In this document: piece by piece, positions 34,331-44,391 of the stretch | Layout of the letters: each line of letters starts with the position of its first letter | How positions within the stretch are numbered: position 1 is the stretch's first letter | From: Geofilum rhodophaeum | GTDB lineage: Bacteria > Bacteroidota > Bacteroidia > Bacteroidales > Marinilabiliaceae | NCBI RefSeq assembly: GCF_002210225.1 | Contig: NZ_MWUJ01000001.1 | Span: 180,380 to 244,379, forward strand | Direction: 5' to 3' | DNA: 64,000 bases | Program-made: the position numbers and the translations under genes | The notes under the pieces: model-generated | The model's input: only the letters and a program-made list of their open reading frames with translations | Told to the model about the DNA's origin: nothing | The model's database searches: none

Positions 34331-36295
34331 TTAATTGGCACTGAAATTATGCCCGTAGCCTTCGTTGGTCAGTACCTGACTCGATTCGATGGTCTGAGAA
34401 GAAATGGGCAACAAATAAGGAACGGCACTCAAACCGCTTGCATCCTTATAACCCCTCCAGCAACGCTGGGTGTAGTCGGCGCTTTCGTACCACTCTGCAC
34501 CACCTTCCTCTTCTACTTTTTTATACAAATCCCTGGCCCAACCTATACGTGCATAGGCGGCCTCATTCCCCTCTGCATCCAATTCCTTCACATCGACCAC
34601 CAACTCGGGCACCTGATCGGGATCGTAGGTGGTATTTAAAAACTCAACCGTACCATTGTTGACGCGGTAGTAAAGGTAATCGGCCAGATTGGTATATTGA
34701 GCCACTTCAGGATTGGTCAGCTCCAGTCCATGCGAAGCCTTGCCAATATTGTCGAGCATCGCTTTGGTTTCCACAATTTTTTGTCCGTAAATATTCCATC
34801 GCACCAGGTCGAACTTACGCAGCCCCTCGCCGCCAAATTCCCAGGCACGCTCATCAACCAGCGCCTCAAAAAAGGCCTCTTTCGAACCCAGGTTGTCTAC
34901 ATAGGCATCCACCTTGGCGGCGTGCTGCTCGTTGGGGAAGGCACGACGACGAACACGCTTAAGTGCCTCACGGGCCTCGGCGGTGGGACCGTTAAGTTCG
35001 TTCTCAGCCTCGGCAAACATCAGCAGCACATCGGAGTAGCGCATCAAAGGCCAGTTGATTCCGGTTCCTTTAGAAGAAGCAGCACCGGGATCGGAATTCA
35101 GCCACAGGCGGTTCCACTTGGCTACACTCATACCGGTAATTCCAACCACTTCCTGCTCGGTATCGCTCACATACTGGACTTTTGAGACCGTTGCATCGCG
35201 ACGTACATCCGACGCATCGAAAGAAAAATAATAGGTCGGAGCCAGATTCACCTGAATGGTGGTTTTTCCTTTTGAACTGCTGGTTACGGCAGTACCCACA
35301 CACCAACCCACATCGCCGCCATTGGCTGCCAGAAAGGCCACCTCAAACAACACGTCGTCGTTAACCGGGGTAATCCATTCGCACTGGTTGCGAAACACCT
35401 GGGCAAAATCGGCATTCAAGGCCCGATCTTTCAAGGCCATCAACTTTGAGGCATAATCCCGGGCCAACTGATGGTACTCTTCCGAAGTGCGGGCCACCTT
35501 CTCGCTGCCATCGGCTGCCGTATAGCTTACCGCCAGACGTTCGTCCGAATTTACATCCAGATAATCCTCGGCCCGCTGCATGGTGCCTTCATAGGTCATG
35601 CCGTAGCCGGCTCTAAAAAGGGCCAGACGGGTAATCATACCCATCACAAACTCCCGGTTCATTCTTTCTACGCCTCCCGAAAATTCATCCGCAAAAAACA
35701 TGTCGCCTTCCACACGCACCAAATCCTGAATGCAAGCCGAATAAATGATGTTCTTGTCGGTTTTGGGAACGTCCAACTCCATGCCGGTCTTGGCTGCCCT
35801 GTCAAAATAAGGAACATCGCCAAAAAAGTTGGTCAGCAAAAAGTAACGGTAAGCGCGCAAGGCGTAAGCCTCACCCAACATCATACGCATATCCGGATCG
35901 TTGGCTATGGAACTGGCCTCAATCCCTTCAATCACCTGATTGGCTCTGTCAATAGCCAGATAATTGTCCTGCCAGGCATTAAAAATATCTTTAAATCCGG
36001 TCAACAGGCCACCTTGCAGCGACCACACATCACGACGCGATCCATCGGGATTGGCCGAGGGCTGCATAACCTCCACATCGGTGTTTTGCATCCACACATT
36101 CGACATCCTTGAGGTGTAGGTGTCCTCTGCAAACAATTTATAAACTCCCATCAGCATCATTCGGGCATCCTCCTTATTGGAGAAAACATAATCCGCATCA
36201 AAGGAAGAGGGTGCTTCCACATCGAGATAATCCTCGCAGGCTGTGCCCAACAGGGCCACACACGCCAATCCCATTATAAATTTTCCAATCTTCAT
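34331..36295 (-). CDS. susD: SusD/RagB-family glycan-binding outer-membrane lipoprotein
   Basis: The 654-residue lipoprotein (MKIGKFIMGLACVALLGTAC) has the family opening EDYLDVEAPSSFDADYVFSNKEDARMML. It carries TPR-like helices (GEAYALRAYRYFLLTNFFGDVPYF) and the conserved C-terminal segment DERAWEFGGEGLRKFDLVRWN. SusD forms a lid over the SusC barrel and captures oligosaccharides. It is 46 bp downstream of susC. Pectic specificity is inferred from the neighbouring enzymes. Confidence 0.96.
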   Translation of the reverse strand: MKIGKFIMGLACVALLGTACEDYLDVEAPSSFDADYVFSNKEDARMMLMGVYKLFAEDTYTSRMSNVWMQNTDVEVMQPSANPDGSRRDVWSLQGGLLTGFKDIFNAWQDNYLAIDRANQVIEGIEASSIANDPDMRMMLGEAYALRAYRYFLLTNFFGDVPYFDRAAKTGMELDVPKTDKNIIYSACIQDLVRVEGDMFFADEFSGGVERMNREFVMGMITRLALFRAGYGMTYEGTMQRAEDYLDVNSDERLAVSYTAADGSEKVARTSEEYHQLARDYASKLMALKDRALNADFAQVFRNQCEWITPVNDDVLFEVAFLAANGGDVGWCVGTAVTSSSKGKTTIQVNLAPTYYFSFDASDVRRDATVSKVQYVSDTEQEVVGITGMSVAKWNRLWLNSDPGAASSKGTGINWPLMRYSDVLLMFAEAENELNGPTAEAREALKRVRRRAFPNEQHAAKVDAYVDNLGSKEAFFEALVDERAWEFGGEGLRKFDLVRWNIYGQKIVETKAMLDNIGKASHGLELTNPEVAQYTNLADYLYYRVNNGTVEFLNTTYDPDQVPELVVDVKELDAEGNEAAYARIGWARDLYKKVEEEGGAEWYESADYTQRCWRGYKDASGLSAVPYLLPISSQTIESSQVLTNEGYGHNFSAN

Positions 36296-36341
36296 TTTAA
36301 TTCTTTTTTAAGTTTTTACTACTTAAAGCAGGTGTTTCGTC

Positions 36342-39300
36342 CTAAAAACTCATATTCACACCCAGGGTCCACGAAAAACTCTTGGGGTACGACGAATAGT
36401 CAACACCGGGCGTAAGACCTGAGGTGGAGCTGCCACGCACAGGAGAGCTGACTTCGGGGTCGTAACCGCTGTAGTTGGTCCACACCCATACATTGTTGAG
36501 GGTACCATAAACCCGCAAGTTTTCACTGCCGATTTTCTGCGACCACCGCATGGGCAGGGTATAGCCCAGGGTAATGTTTTGCAAACGCAGAAAAGAACCG
36601 TCTTCAATGGCCCACGAATGAGGCAAAACAGAAGCGTTACCGAATGAGTAGGGCGACCAGTACTCCTTGGCATTGGCGCCTTCGTTCATCGCCTTCAATC
36701 CTTCCAGATCGTGCACCAACTCACCGGTTTCCCGATTAAGGTAGGTGTAACTGTTGTCGGCACGCATAAAGTCCAAAAGATTGGGGTGACTGGTACGGTA
36801 CTGCTGCGAAGAGGCTATTTTGTTGGCATTGTACACGTCGTTGCCGTAAACAAAGTTAAACATCACCGAAGCGTCAAAACCTTTATAAGTTCCATTGAAA
36901 CCAAAACCTCCGGTAAAGTCGGGGGTGGCATTACCAATAATGGTGCGGTCGTTTTCATCAACAGTGCCGTGTCCCTCTTCCCCTTCTGCCTGCTGATCTT
37001 TGAGTTTGATGGTACCGGGACGAACGCCAATCTTTCCGCCCAGCAAGCCGGTTGTGGCCACGCCTTCTTTCAGTTGATAGGTTTCAGTGGCCTCGTCGTA
37101 CGACTCAAAATCGTCGGTTGTATAGTAGCCTTCGGTTTCCCAACCATAAATAACACCCAGGGGACGTCCAACTTCTACACGGTAGTCGTAATAGCCCTTA
37201 AGGTCGGTTCCGGCCCAACCCGAAGCATACTCCTGCACCAAAATGCCATCGGCCAGGTTCTCGACATTCGACACATTATAGCCCAGGTTAAAATTGAAGT
37301 TAAGACTGCGATCACGCTTTTCAATAATGTAAGTATTCAGCGACAATTCCACACCCTTATTCGAGGTTTCACCCACATTCTCATAGGTCTTTTCGTATCC
37401 TGGAGCCACAATATTGCGCTCAATCAACAAATCAACCGCCGAGTTGTAATACCCTTCTATGGTACCTGAAATACGCTCGTTGAACAAACCAAAATCGAGA
37501 CCCAGGTTGCGGGTTATGGTGGTTTCCCAACGCAATGAGGGGTTGGCCAATTGCTTGTTGGTTGCAGTGTAATGATTGTTGGGAACATCACCAACCCCAT
37601 AAGGTTTTTGGTTGCGCACCGAATATTCGAGTTTGTACATGGTGGAGCCAATTCGGTTGTTGCCCACCTCACCATAACTGAGACGCATTTTTAAGTTCGA
37701 AAGCCAGTTGCTGGTGTTTTCCATGAAACTTTCTTCCGAAATGCGCCAGGCAAAAGCGGCTGCAGGAAAGAAGCCCCACTGGTGCCCCTTGGCAAACTTG
37801 CTGGAACCGTCAGAACGCGCCGTCAAAGTCAACAAATAGCGATCGTCGTAGTTGTAGCCAAAACGCCCAAACTGAGAAGACAAGTTGTCGTTGGTACTGA
37901 CCCGACTCGACACCTTAAGGTTGCTGCTGCTCAAACCAATATTGGCAAAAATTTTCTCGGGATCCAGATCGGGACTGTAACCGGTGGCATACATGTAATT
38001 TTCATCGCCCTGCGACGACACCAACTCCTGTCCCACCATCAAGTTAAATTTGTGCACCTCGTTTAAGTCGAACTTATAGCTCAGGGTTTGCGCCCCACGC
38101 ATCTTGTAGCGATTTTCCTTGGTCCAGTCGACCAGCGGATTACCATCCACGTACGAAGCGGTAGTGGTATACTCGCCCCAATAATGCTTGTCCTCATTAA
38201 AACGATATTCATAACCACCCTCTACGCGGTAGGTCAGCCCTTTAATGATGTCCCAATCAATGCTTCCGGTAAAATTAAAGGTGCGCTGATTTCGCAAACG
38301 CCAGTATTGATCGGCCTGCTCCGAAAGCGACATGTTGCTGCGGATGTACTCCTCGTACTCCTCATCGGTCATGGTACCCGGATTCACAATGGTAACTCCC
38401 TCCAGACCGCGGGTAGCGGGACTGGTAACGGCCTGGGTGGTCCTGATTTTGTAGGTGCCTCCCGAAGTTCCCGAACCGTCAATAGCGGTATCGTTTACGC
38501 GTGCGTTCAAATTAAAACGAACATTGTCGGCAATCTCGTGATTCAGCTTAAAGTTGAAATTGAAACGCTCATAACTGTTGTTTTTCATCAAGCCACCATC
38601 CTTATTGTAGGTGCTGCTCAAGGCATAGCGCGTTTTTTCATTGCCGCCGTTGATGCTCACATTATGCTGCTGCGAGACCACATCGGCGCCAAACATATCG
38701 TCCTGCCAATCGATGGCCTCCATGTGGCGATACAGATCCAAATCCTCATAAACCCCGAAGCGCCGCTCAAAGTTTTTAATGCCGTCTTCACCGTCGAAGG
38801 CTGCCAACTCGTAATTACGCATCACGTACTCATAAGGATCCAGTACGTCCATGCGCTTCGAAAGATTCTTTACCTGCATGTAACCGTTGTAAGTCACCTG
38901 GGTTTTCCCGCCCTTGGCACTTTTGGTGGTAATCATAACCACCCCGTTGGCTCCTTGCGAACCGTAAATAGCTGTAGAAGAAGCGTCCTTCAAAACATCA
39001 ATAGATTCGATGTCGCCGGGGGCCACATCGTTGATGCTGCTTACCGGAAAACCATCCACGATGTATAAGGGAGAGTTGTCGCCGGTTACCGATCCTCCGC
39101 CTCGAACACGGATGATCATCTCTGCATCGGGGGAGCCGTCTGCGGTGGTGATCTGCACCCCTGCCATACGGCCCGTCAAGGCCTGGGCCACACTGGCAAC
39201 AGGCACCTTGGCAATGGTTTCACCGGCTACAGAGGCCACCGAACCGGTTAAGTCGCGCTTGGTTGTGGTACCATAACCAATAACCACCAACTCATCAAGG

Positions 39301-39611
39301 GCCAGTGACTCCGACTCCATGGATACATTTAATACCGACTGCCCCTCATAGGTCACCTCTGTGGTTTTCATTCCAATAAAAGAAACTTCCAAAACGGCGC
39401 CCTTTTCAACCTTCAGAGTCCATTGTCCGTTTACATCGGCAACTGTTCCGTTGGTGGTGCCCTTTTCCACCACAGTTGCACCTATTACCGGATCACCGTA
39501 ACCATCCGTAACGGTTCCGGAAACCGTTGCTTCCTGAGCAAACGCTCCCAAACCCGCCAGCCATAAAAATACCAGCAAGGTGGAACGTAGGTTTCTGCAT
39601 TTGTTTAACAT
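36342..39611 (-). CDS. susC: SusC/RagA-family TonB-dependent transporter
   Basis: The 1089-residue outer-membrane barrel has a signal peptide, a carboxypeptidase-like domain (about 28-105; VSGTVTDGYGDPVIGATVVEKGT), a TonB box region (ELVVIGYGT), and a plug (about 115-235; the SusC-type SGTAVYGSQGANGVV equivalent reads STAIYGSQGANGVVMI). The C-terminus, GVNMSF, ends in an aromatic as outer-membrane barrels do. It imports oligosaccharides using TonB energy. It is the first gene of the susC-susD-DUF5123 operon, with a TAGTTTTG promoter element 50 bp upstream. Confidence 0.97.
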   Translation of the reverse strand: MLNKCRNLRSTLLVFLWLAGLGAFAQEATVSGTVTDGYGDPVIGATVVEKGTTNGTVADVNGQWTLKVEKGAVLEVSFIGMKTTEVTYEGQSVLNVSMESESLALDELVVIGYGTTTKRDLTGSVASVAGETIAKVPVASVAQALTGRMAGVQITTADGSPDAEMIIRVRGGGSVTGDNSPLYIVDGFPVSSINDVAPGDIESIDVLKDASSTAIYGSQGANGVVMITTKSAKGGKTQVTYNGYMQVKNLSKRMDVLDPYEYVMRNYELAAFDGEDGIKNFERRFGVYEDLDLYRHMEAIDWQDDMFGADVVSQQHNVSINGGNEKTRYALSSTYNKDGGLMKNNSYERFNFNFKLNHEIADNVRFNLNARVNDTAIDGSGTSGGTYKIRTTQAVTSPATRGLEGVTIVNPGTMTDEEYEEYIRSNMSLSEQADQYWRLRNQRTFNFTGSIDWDIIKGLTYRVEGGYEYRFNEDKHYWGEYTTTASYVDGNPLVDWTKENRYKMRGAQTLSYKFDLNEVHKFNLMVGQELVSSQGDENYMYATGYSPDLDPEKIFANIGLSSSNLKVSSRVSTNDNLSSQFGRFGYNYDDRYLLTLTARSDGSSKFAKGHQWGFFPAAAFAWRISEESFMENTSNWLSNLKMRLSYGEVGNNRIGSTMYKLEYSVRNQKPYGVGDVPNNHYTATNKQLANPSLRWETTITRNLGLDFGLFNERISGTIEGYYNSAVDLLIERNIVAPGYEKTYENVGETSNKGVELSLNTYIIEKRDRSLNFNFNLGYNVSNVENLADGILVQEYASGWAGTDLKGYYDYRVEVGRPLGVIYGWETEGYYTTDDFESYDEATETYQLKEGVATTGLLGGKIGVRPGTIKLKDQQAEGEEGHGTVDENDRTIIGNATPDFTGGFGFNGTYKGFDASVMFNFVYGNDVYNANKIASSQQYRTSHPNLLDFMRADNSYTYLNRETGELVHDLEGLKAMNEGANAKEYWSPYSFGNASVLPHSWAIEDGSFLRLQNITLGYTLPMRWSQKIGSENLRVYGTLNNVWVWTNYSGYDPEVSSPVRGSSTSGLTPGVDYSSYPKSFSWTLGVNMSF

Positions 39612-39660
39612 CCTTCAAATGTTTTGAGTTAATACTGCTGTATCTGTTAAAATCTTTTCA

Positions 39661-39734
39661 CAAAACTACCTTAATGTTAAGCCAAGGCTGTGCAATAACT
39701 GGTCAAACAGGTAGAAAAATTAAACACTTTGACC
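39661..39734 (-). promoter_or_regulatory. susC promoter with candidate operator sites
   Basis: The -7 TAGTTTTG (39668-39661) lies 50-57 bp before the start. Exactly 20 bp upstream, ACCAGTTATTGCACA (39703-39689, minus) matches 12 of 15 bases of the GH105 half-site. A perfect 7-bp inverted repeat GGTCAAA/TTTGACC (39701-39707 and 39728-39734, 20 bp apart) adjoins it. HTCS2 is the likely reader. Confidence 0.6.
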
Positions 39735-39816
39735 GGCATCAATTCTTACACACCGACAGCAACAAGCGGACAGCCAACACTTAAGCAAACAACAACCAAA
39801 AAAAAACTACAAAAAA

Positions 39817-39841
39817 GGAGCAAGGCCCAATGCCTTGCTCC
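39817..39841 (-). terminator. Terminator of the second HTCS gene
   Basis: GGAGCAAGGC and GCCTTGCTCC form a perfect 10-bp stem around a 5-base loop, with TTTTTT after it on the minus strand, 30 bp from the stop codon. Confidence 0.9.
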
Positions 39842-39871
39842 CCTTAAACTTTATTAAGCATTATTATCGTA

Positions 39872-42800
39872 TCAGGACTTCATTTTATTTCGATACTCGG
39901 TGGGTGTACAACCAAAACGTTGTTTAAAACATTTGCTGAAATACCTCGGATCGTTGAGGCCCACCATATAGGCAACCTGGGTCATATTATAGGCCCCACT
40001 CTTTATCAGCTGCACCGACCGCTGCAAACGCATTTCCCGAATGTATTCAATGGGAGCCAGCCCGGTAAGTGCTTTTAATTTTTTAAAAAACACCGAGCGA
40101 CTCAGCGCCATCTCTCCCACCAAATCGTCCACCACCAGCGTTGAATTGTCAATATTTTTTTCCATAAGCTCCTTCAGCCGGGTCAAAAAAGCCTCATCCT
40201 GAGAAGCAATCTCCGGCTCACCGGGAAGCACAGCCACGGCAGCAACCTCCTCCTGATCGCCTCTACGATAACGCTCCTGCAAACGCCTGCGTTGTTCAAG
40301 CAGGGCCGCAATGCGCTGCAACAGAAAAGCGGGACTAAATGGTTTGGTAATGTAATCGTCGGCGCCCTCTTTTATGCCTTCGAGACGACTCGAAGGATTG
40401 TCCTTGGCCGTGAGGAGAATAAAGGGAATGTGAGAGGTGTTGAAATCAGCCCTGATGGCCGTCAACAAGGATTTGCCATCCATCTCCGGCATCATCAAAT
40501 CACTCACGATAAAATCCGGCAAATGCTGCAAGGCCAGCTCCTGCGCCTCCTTCCCGTTGGCTGCCTCAAGCACCCGATAACTTTTGCACAAAACACTCCT
40601 TAAAAACCGACGAACCTCATAATTGTCCTCCACCAACAAAAGCAAAGGGGCATCGGACGACAACGGGGCTTCTTCCGTCTCCAGCTCCGAAGGAAGCGAC
40701 CGGTGGGTCAGACCGGCCTCGGTCGACTGATCGGCAACCCCGCCAGCAAGGTCCTGAGCCTCCGCCCAGTCGCCTTGCTCCAGCACCTCCACTTCCTCAT
40801 TAAAATGCTGTAAACCCAAGGGCAAACAGAGTAAAAAGGAAGTACCACGTGGCGTATGCCCCCTAACCTCAATGCGTCCACCGTGCAAGTCGGCCAGCTC
40901 CTTAACCAGCGCCAGGCCCAAGCCGGTGCTTGGCCCTCTTCCTTTTCCACTGCTCAAGGCACTTCCAAAACGCTCAAACAAATGTATCCGCTCCTCTTCT
41001 TTTAGGCCAGGCCCGTCGTCCCTAAACTCGATACAAACCTGCGCTGCATCTGTCCAAATCCTGATTTTAACAAAACTGCCTCCATCCAAATACTTAAAGG
41101 CATTCGAGAGCAAATTGAAAACCATCTTTTCCAGTTTATCGGCATCTGCCCAAATTCGTGCCCCCTCACTTGAGTCCTCCAAACCAAAATCAACCTGCAA
41201 CTGTTCGGCCGTAATCTTAAAACTATCCATTATGGCTGCCACAAAAGGACCGGGCACGATGGATTGAACACGCAATTTCAATTTCCGGTTACTGATCTTC
41301 ACAAAATCAAGCAACTCGTTAATTAAACGCAACATCCGCCGGGTATTCTGGTCCATCAGGTCAATCAGCGGCCGCAATTCGCCCGGTAACGCCCGGGCTT
41401 GCCGAACCTGTTCCAAGGGACCACTTATCAGTGTTAAAGGGGTGCGCAATTCATGGGAAACGTTGGTGAAAAAATCGAGTTTCATATTCAACACCTCCTT
41501 ATCTACCACCATCTTCTGTCGCAAATGATAAATGGAGAACAGCACATACAAAGCGGCACCGCCGATACCCAAAAACAACAACAAATAAAGCAGGTAAGCC
41601 AGTGGAGTAACCCAAAAAGAGGGCAGCACCTTAACCTTAAGACGTCGCTCATTGTCCATCCAGACCCCGTCGCTGTTGGTTGATCGCACTTTCAATACAA
41701 AATCTCCTGCAGGCAAATTGGTGAAATTCACCACCCGCTGACGATCCAGAAACACCCAATCCTCATCAAAGCCTTCAAGCTGTGCCGCATAACGCACAGC
41801 CTCAGGATATTTCATATCGAGTGCAGCAAAGCTCAGCGAAAAAATATTCTGATTGTGGCGCAATACCACCTTACTGGTGACATCAATGTGCCGCTCCAGC
41901 AGGGCGCCTTCACCAGGCTGAACACGTTTGTTTAACACCCTGAAATCGGTGAACACCAGCGGGGGTACAAAACGACTGCTGTGCAAACTGTCGGGATGAA
42001 AACGCAATAGGCCCTGATTGGTTCCCAAAAGGATGCTGCCATCTTGGTCGCACCAACCCGGCCCTTCTGAAAAGCCCAGTACACGCGAAAAATCGGTCCT
42101 ATTGAAAGAGCGGAAAGAACGGCTGTCTTTATCAAACCGGGAAACGCCGTTCTCCGTTGCAATCCAAAGCGTCCCGGCTTCATCCTCCACCAGTGAGAGA
42201 AGCGCATCGGTAGGCAGACCGTCATCCGTTGTTAAGGCTTCAAAACGATGATCCAACTCCATGGGATCAGACAGCAGATGATTCAGTCCGCCCCCGAAAG
42301 TAGCCACATACACCTCCCCATCCGAAGTCTCCAAAATGCTGTGCACATCATTATTGCTGAGTGCAGTAACGGAGGAAGGCCTATAGGCGTAATGTAAAAA
42401 CTGTATATCTTCCGGTTCTTTAAAATCTCCGTCAAAAACCAGCAAACCATGGGTGGTACCCACCCAAACCTGACCGTTTTGTAAGGAGGTGATGGTACGA
42501 ACACGGTGACAAGCGGCCATGGGATAGCGCGACAGGTGATTGCGTACATTAATGAAACGCAGCCCGCCATTGGCCTCTTCCTGCAAAAGATTGAGCCCCC
42601 CTCCATAGGTTGCCACCCAGGTTGAGCCAAAATTGTCGGTATGTACTGCGTACACATCGTTGTGATTCAAACTGTAAATATCCTCGGGATCGGCAACAAA
42701 CTGCTCGATCAGGAAATTCTTCCTACTGCCGCCCCCGCTTAAACGAAACAAACCTGCTCCTTTGGTTCCCAGCCAAATGGCTCCGTCCCGGGCTTGTGCA

Positions 42801-44305
42801 ATACAATAGACACTCTTTTGATTAAAACGGCTGCGCGCGCCTATCCGTCCATCGGGTCCTAAAAAACCGACAAGTTTATGGGCGTCATCAAACACAGCCA
42901 CTTCGCCCACCTTATTGGCCACCCAAAGCCAACCGGTACTGTCGCGAAAAACAGCACGCACATCGTTGTTGCTGACCAGACTGCGATCGGGATTTATCTC
43001 GGTCAGTTCAAACTCCCGACCCGGAAACACAAAACGCTCCAAACCCTTGGCGCGGGTTCCTACCCAAAGATTGCCCTGGCGGTCGCTGAGCATGGCGTGC
43101 AAACGATCACTGAATTGGGGTGCCTCCTTCTCATTGGTAAAGAAACGCTGAAAAACCATTCTTTCGGGATCCCACACAAACAATCCGCCACCGAAGGGAT
43201 GCAACCACACCGCCCTGTTGCAATCCTCGTGCATCATAAAGGCAGGGTCGCCAGACCCGTCGTCACTTATGCTGCCAATGGAAAAAGAATCGACCCGGAC
43301 ATCCCTGGCATCAAAACGAAGCATCAGCGATCGCGAAGCCTGAACCCAAACATCCCGGGTTGACGATTGAAATAAAAAAGGCCCCTCCTCCCAGGCCTCA
43401 TCGGCAGGTCGACGAAGGATCTCTACTTGTGCTTCGCCCTCGCGATACAAATACAAGCCGGAACGCTCCGAAACCAACAGCACACTGTGGGCAGCAATTT
43501 TATAAACCCCGGAAATGGCCTCCTGAGTGGGTAATTGCAGATGCACAAAACGCCCACTTCCCTTCTGATAGCGCCAAACCCGGCCATGATCAGCCCCAAA
43601 CCACAGCTCCTGGCCCGCATCCAGTGCACTAAAAAAAGACTGACCGGCCCCATCGGATTGCCCTGCACCAAAAAAACACTGTACCTTATTACTGCCTGCT
43701 TCAATAAAATAAAGGCCCTTTTGCGTCAACAACCATTCATTACCCCTTGAATCAGCAAAAACCCGGTGAACACGACTACCTACCAGGCTACCGCTGCCGT
43801 GGGCGTACCATTCATAAGAAAGCGCCTTTGTTGCCGAATCGGTCAGCACACGCAAAGCCCCTTCGCCCTCGGCCAAAAGCCAGGTTGCCCCCGTACTCAA
43901 GGTATGTAAATCACGTACCGAAAAGTGCCCAAAACTGCGGGCAGGGACATTTGTAAAACGCTCAGCATTGGGGTCGAAACGAACCACATTTTTTCCGTAG
44001 GCCAGCAACCACAAATAACCCCAGGCGTCCTCTTCCACCTTGTCGATGCGACTGCTGGTCAGGTAAACATCGTCGCCGGGCCGTACCTTATAAGATCTAA
44101 AATCATTTCCGTCAAAGCGATTAAGGCCATCCCAGGTGGCCATCCACATGTAGCCCCGACTGTCTTGCAACATATCCATAACCGCATTCTGCGAAAGACC
44201 GTCTTCGGTGGTAAAATGCTTCCAGGTGTGCCGGTCGTACAAACCCGCTTGTACCATACCCCCCACGGTCCACAACAACACAAAAAACACCCCGCTGCGC
44301 ATCAT
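39872..44305 (-). CDS. Hybrid two-component system regulator (HTCS) of the pectin locus
   Basis: The 1477-residue chain has a signal peptide, Reg_prop propeller repeats (about 25-800; WKHFTTEDGLSQNAV, GYMWMATWDGLNRFDG) and a Y_Y_Y domain (about 810-890). Then come a membrane helix (about 898-922), HisKA with His near 952 (VSHELRTPLTL), HATPase (LLSNAFKYLDGG), a receiver with Asp near 1266 (DFIVSDLMMPEMDG), and a C-terminal AraC DNA-binding domain (about 1370-1477; GLNDPRYFSKCFKQRFGCTPTEYR). It lies between susC and the divergent GH105 operon. It most likely switches on both, and possibly CE8, through the shared half-site ACCAATAATTACACA. Confidence 0.94.
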   Translation of the reverse strand: MMRSGVFFVLLWTVGGMVQAGLYDRHTWKHFTTEDGLSQNAVMDMLQDSRGYMWMATWDGLNRFDGNDFRSYKVRPGDDVYLTSSRIDKVEEDAWGYLWLLAYGKNVVRFDPNAERFTNVPARSFGHFSVRDLHTLSTGATWLLAEGEGALRVLTDSATKALSYEWYAHGSGSLVGSRVHRVFADSRGNEWLLTQKGLYFIEAGSNKVQCFFGAGQSDGAGQSFFSALDAGQELWFGADHGRVWRYQKGSGRFVHLQLPTQEAISGVYKIAAHSVLLVSERSGLYLYREGEAQVEILRRPADEAWEEGPFLFQSSTRDVWVQASRSLMLRFDARDVRVDSFSIGSISDDGSGDPAFMMHEDCNRAVWLHPFGGGLFVWDPERMVFQRFFTNEKEAPQFSDRLHAMLSDRQGNLWVGTRAKGLERFVFPGREFELTEINPDRSLVSNNDVRAVFRDSTGWLWVANKVGEVAVFDDAHKLVGFLGPDGRIGARSRFNQKSVYCIAQARDGAIWLGTKGAGLFRLSGGGSRKNFLIEQFVADPEDIYSLNHNDVYAVHTDNFGSTWVATYGGGLNLLQEEANGGLRFINVRNHLSRYPMAACHRVRTITSLQNGQVWVGTTHGLLVFDGDFKEPEDIQFLHYAYRPSSVTALSNNDVHSILETSDGEVYVATFGGGLNHLLSDPMELDHRFEALTTDDGLPTDALLSLVEDEAGTLWIATENGVSRFDKDSRSFRSFNRTDFSRVLGFSEGPGWCDQDGSILLGTNQGLLRFHPDSLHSSRFVPPLVFTDFRVLNKRVQPGEGALLERHIDVTSKVVLRHNQNIFSLSFAALDMKYPEAVRYAAQLEGFDEDWVFLDRQRVVNFTNLPAGDFVLKVRSTNSDGVWMDNERRLKVKVLPSFWVTPLAYLLYLLLFLGIGGAALYVLFSIYHLRQKMVVDKEVLNMKLDFFTNVSHELRTPLTLISGPLEQVRQARALPGELRPLIDLMDQNTRRMLRLINELLDFVKISNRKLKLRVQSIVPGPFVAAIMDSFKITAEQLQVDFGLEDSSEGARIWADADKLEKMVFNLLSNAFKYLDGGSFVKIRIWTDAAQVCIEFRDDGPGLKEEERIHLFERFGSALSSGKGRGPSTGLGLALVKELADLHGGRIEVRGHTPRGTSFLLCLPLGLQHFNEEVEVLEQGDWAEAQDLAGGVADQSTEAGLTHRSLPSELETEEAPLSSDAPLLLLVEDNYEVRRFLRSVLCKSYRVLEAANGKEAQELALQHLPDFIVSDLMMPEMDGKSLLTAIRADFNTSHIPFILLTAKDNPSSRLEGIKEGADDYITKPFSPAFLLQRIAALLEQRRRLQERYRRGDQEEVAAVAVLPGEPEIASQDEAFLTRLKELMEKNIDNSTLVVDDLVGEMALSRSVFFKKLKALTGLAPIEYIREMRLQRSVQLIKSGAYNMTQVAYMVGLNDPRYFSKCFKQRFGCTPTEYRNKMKS

Positions 44306-44391
44306 TATTCTTTGGTTTAAACTTACTTTAAAAACGAGCGATAAAAATATTTAATAAAATTAACAAAGTCTGCCATACGCCGCCCGCTCCT

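Noticed and set aside
39738..39752. Plus-strand match (12 of 15) to the pectin-locus half-site upstream of susC
   Set aside because: Wrong orientation for susC, no 21-bp partner, and the minus-strand site at 39689-39703 fits the promoter distance better.
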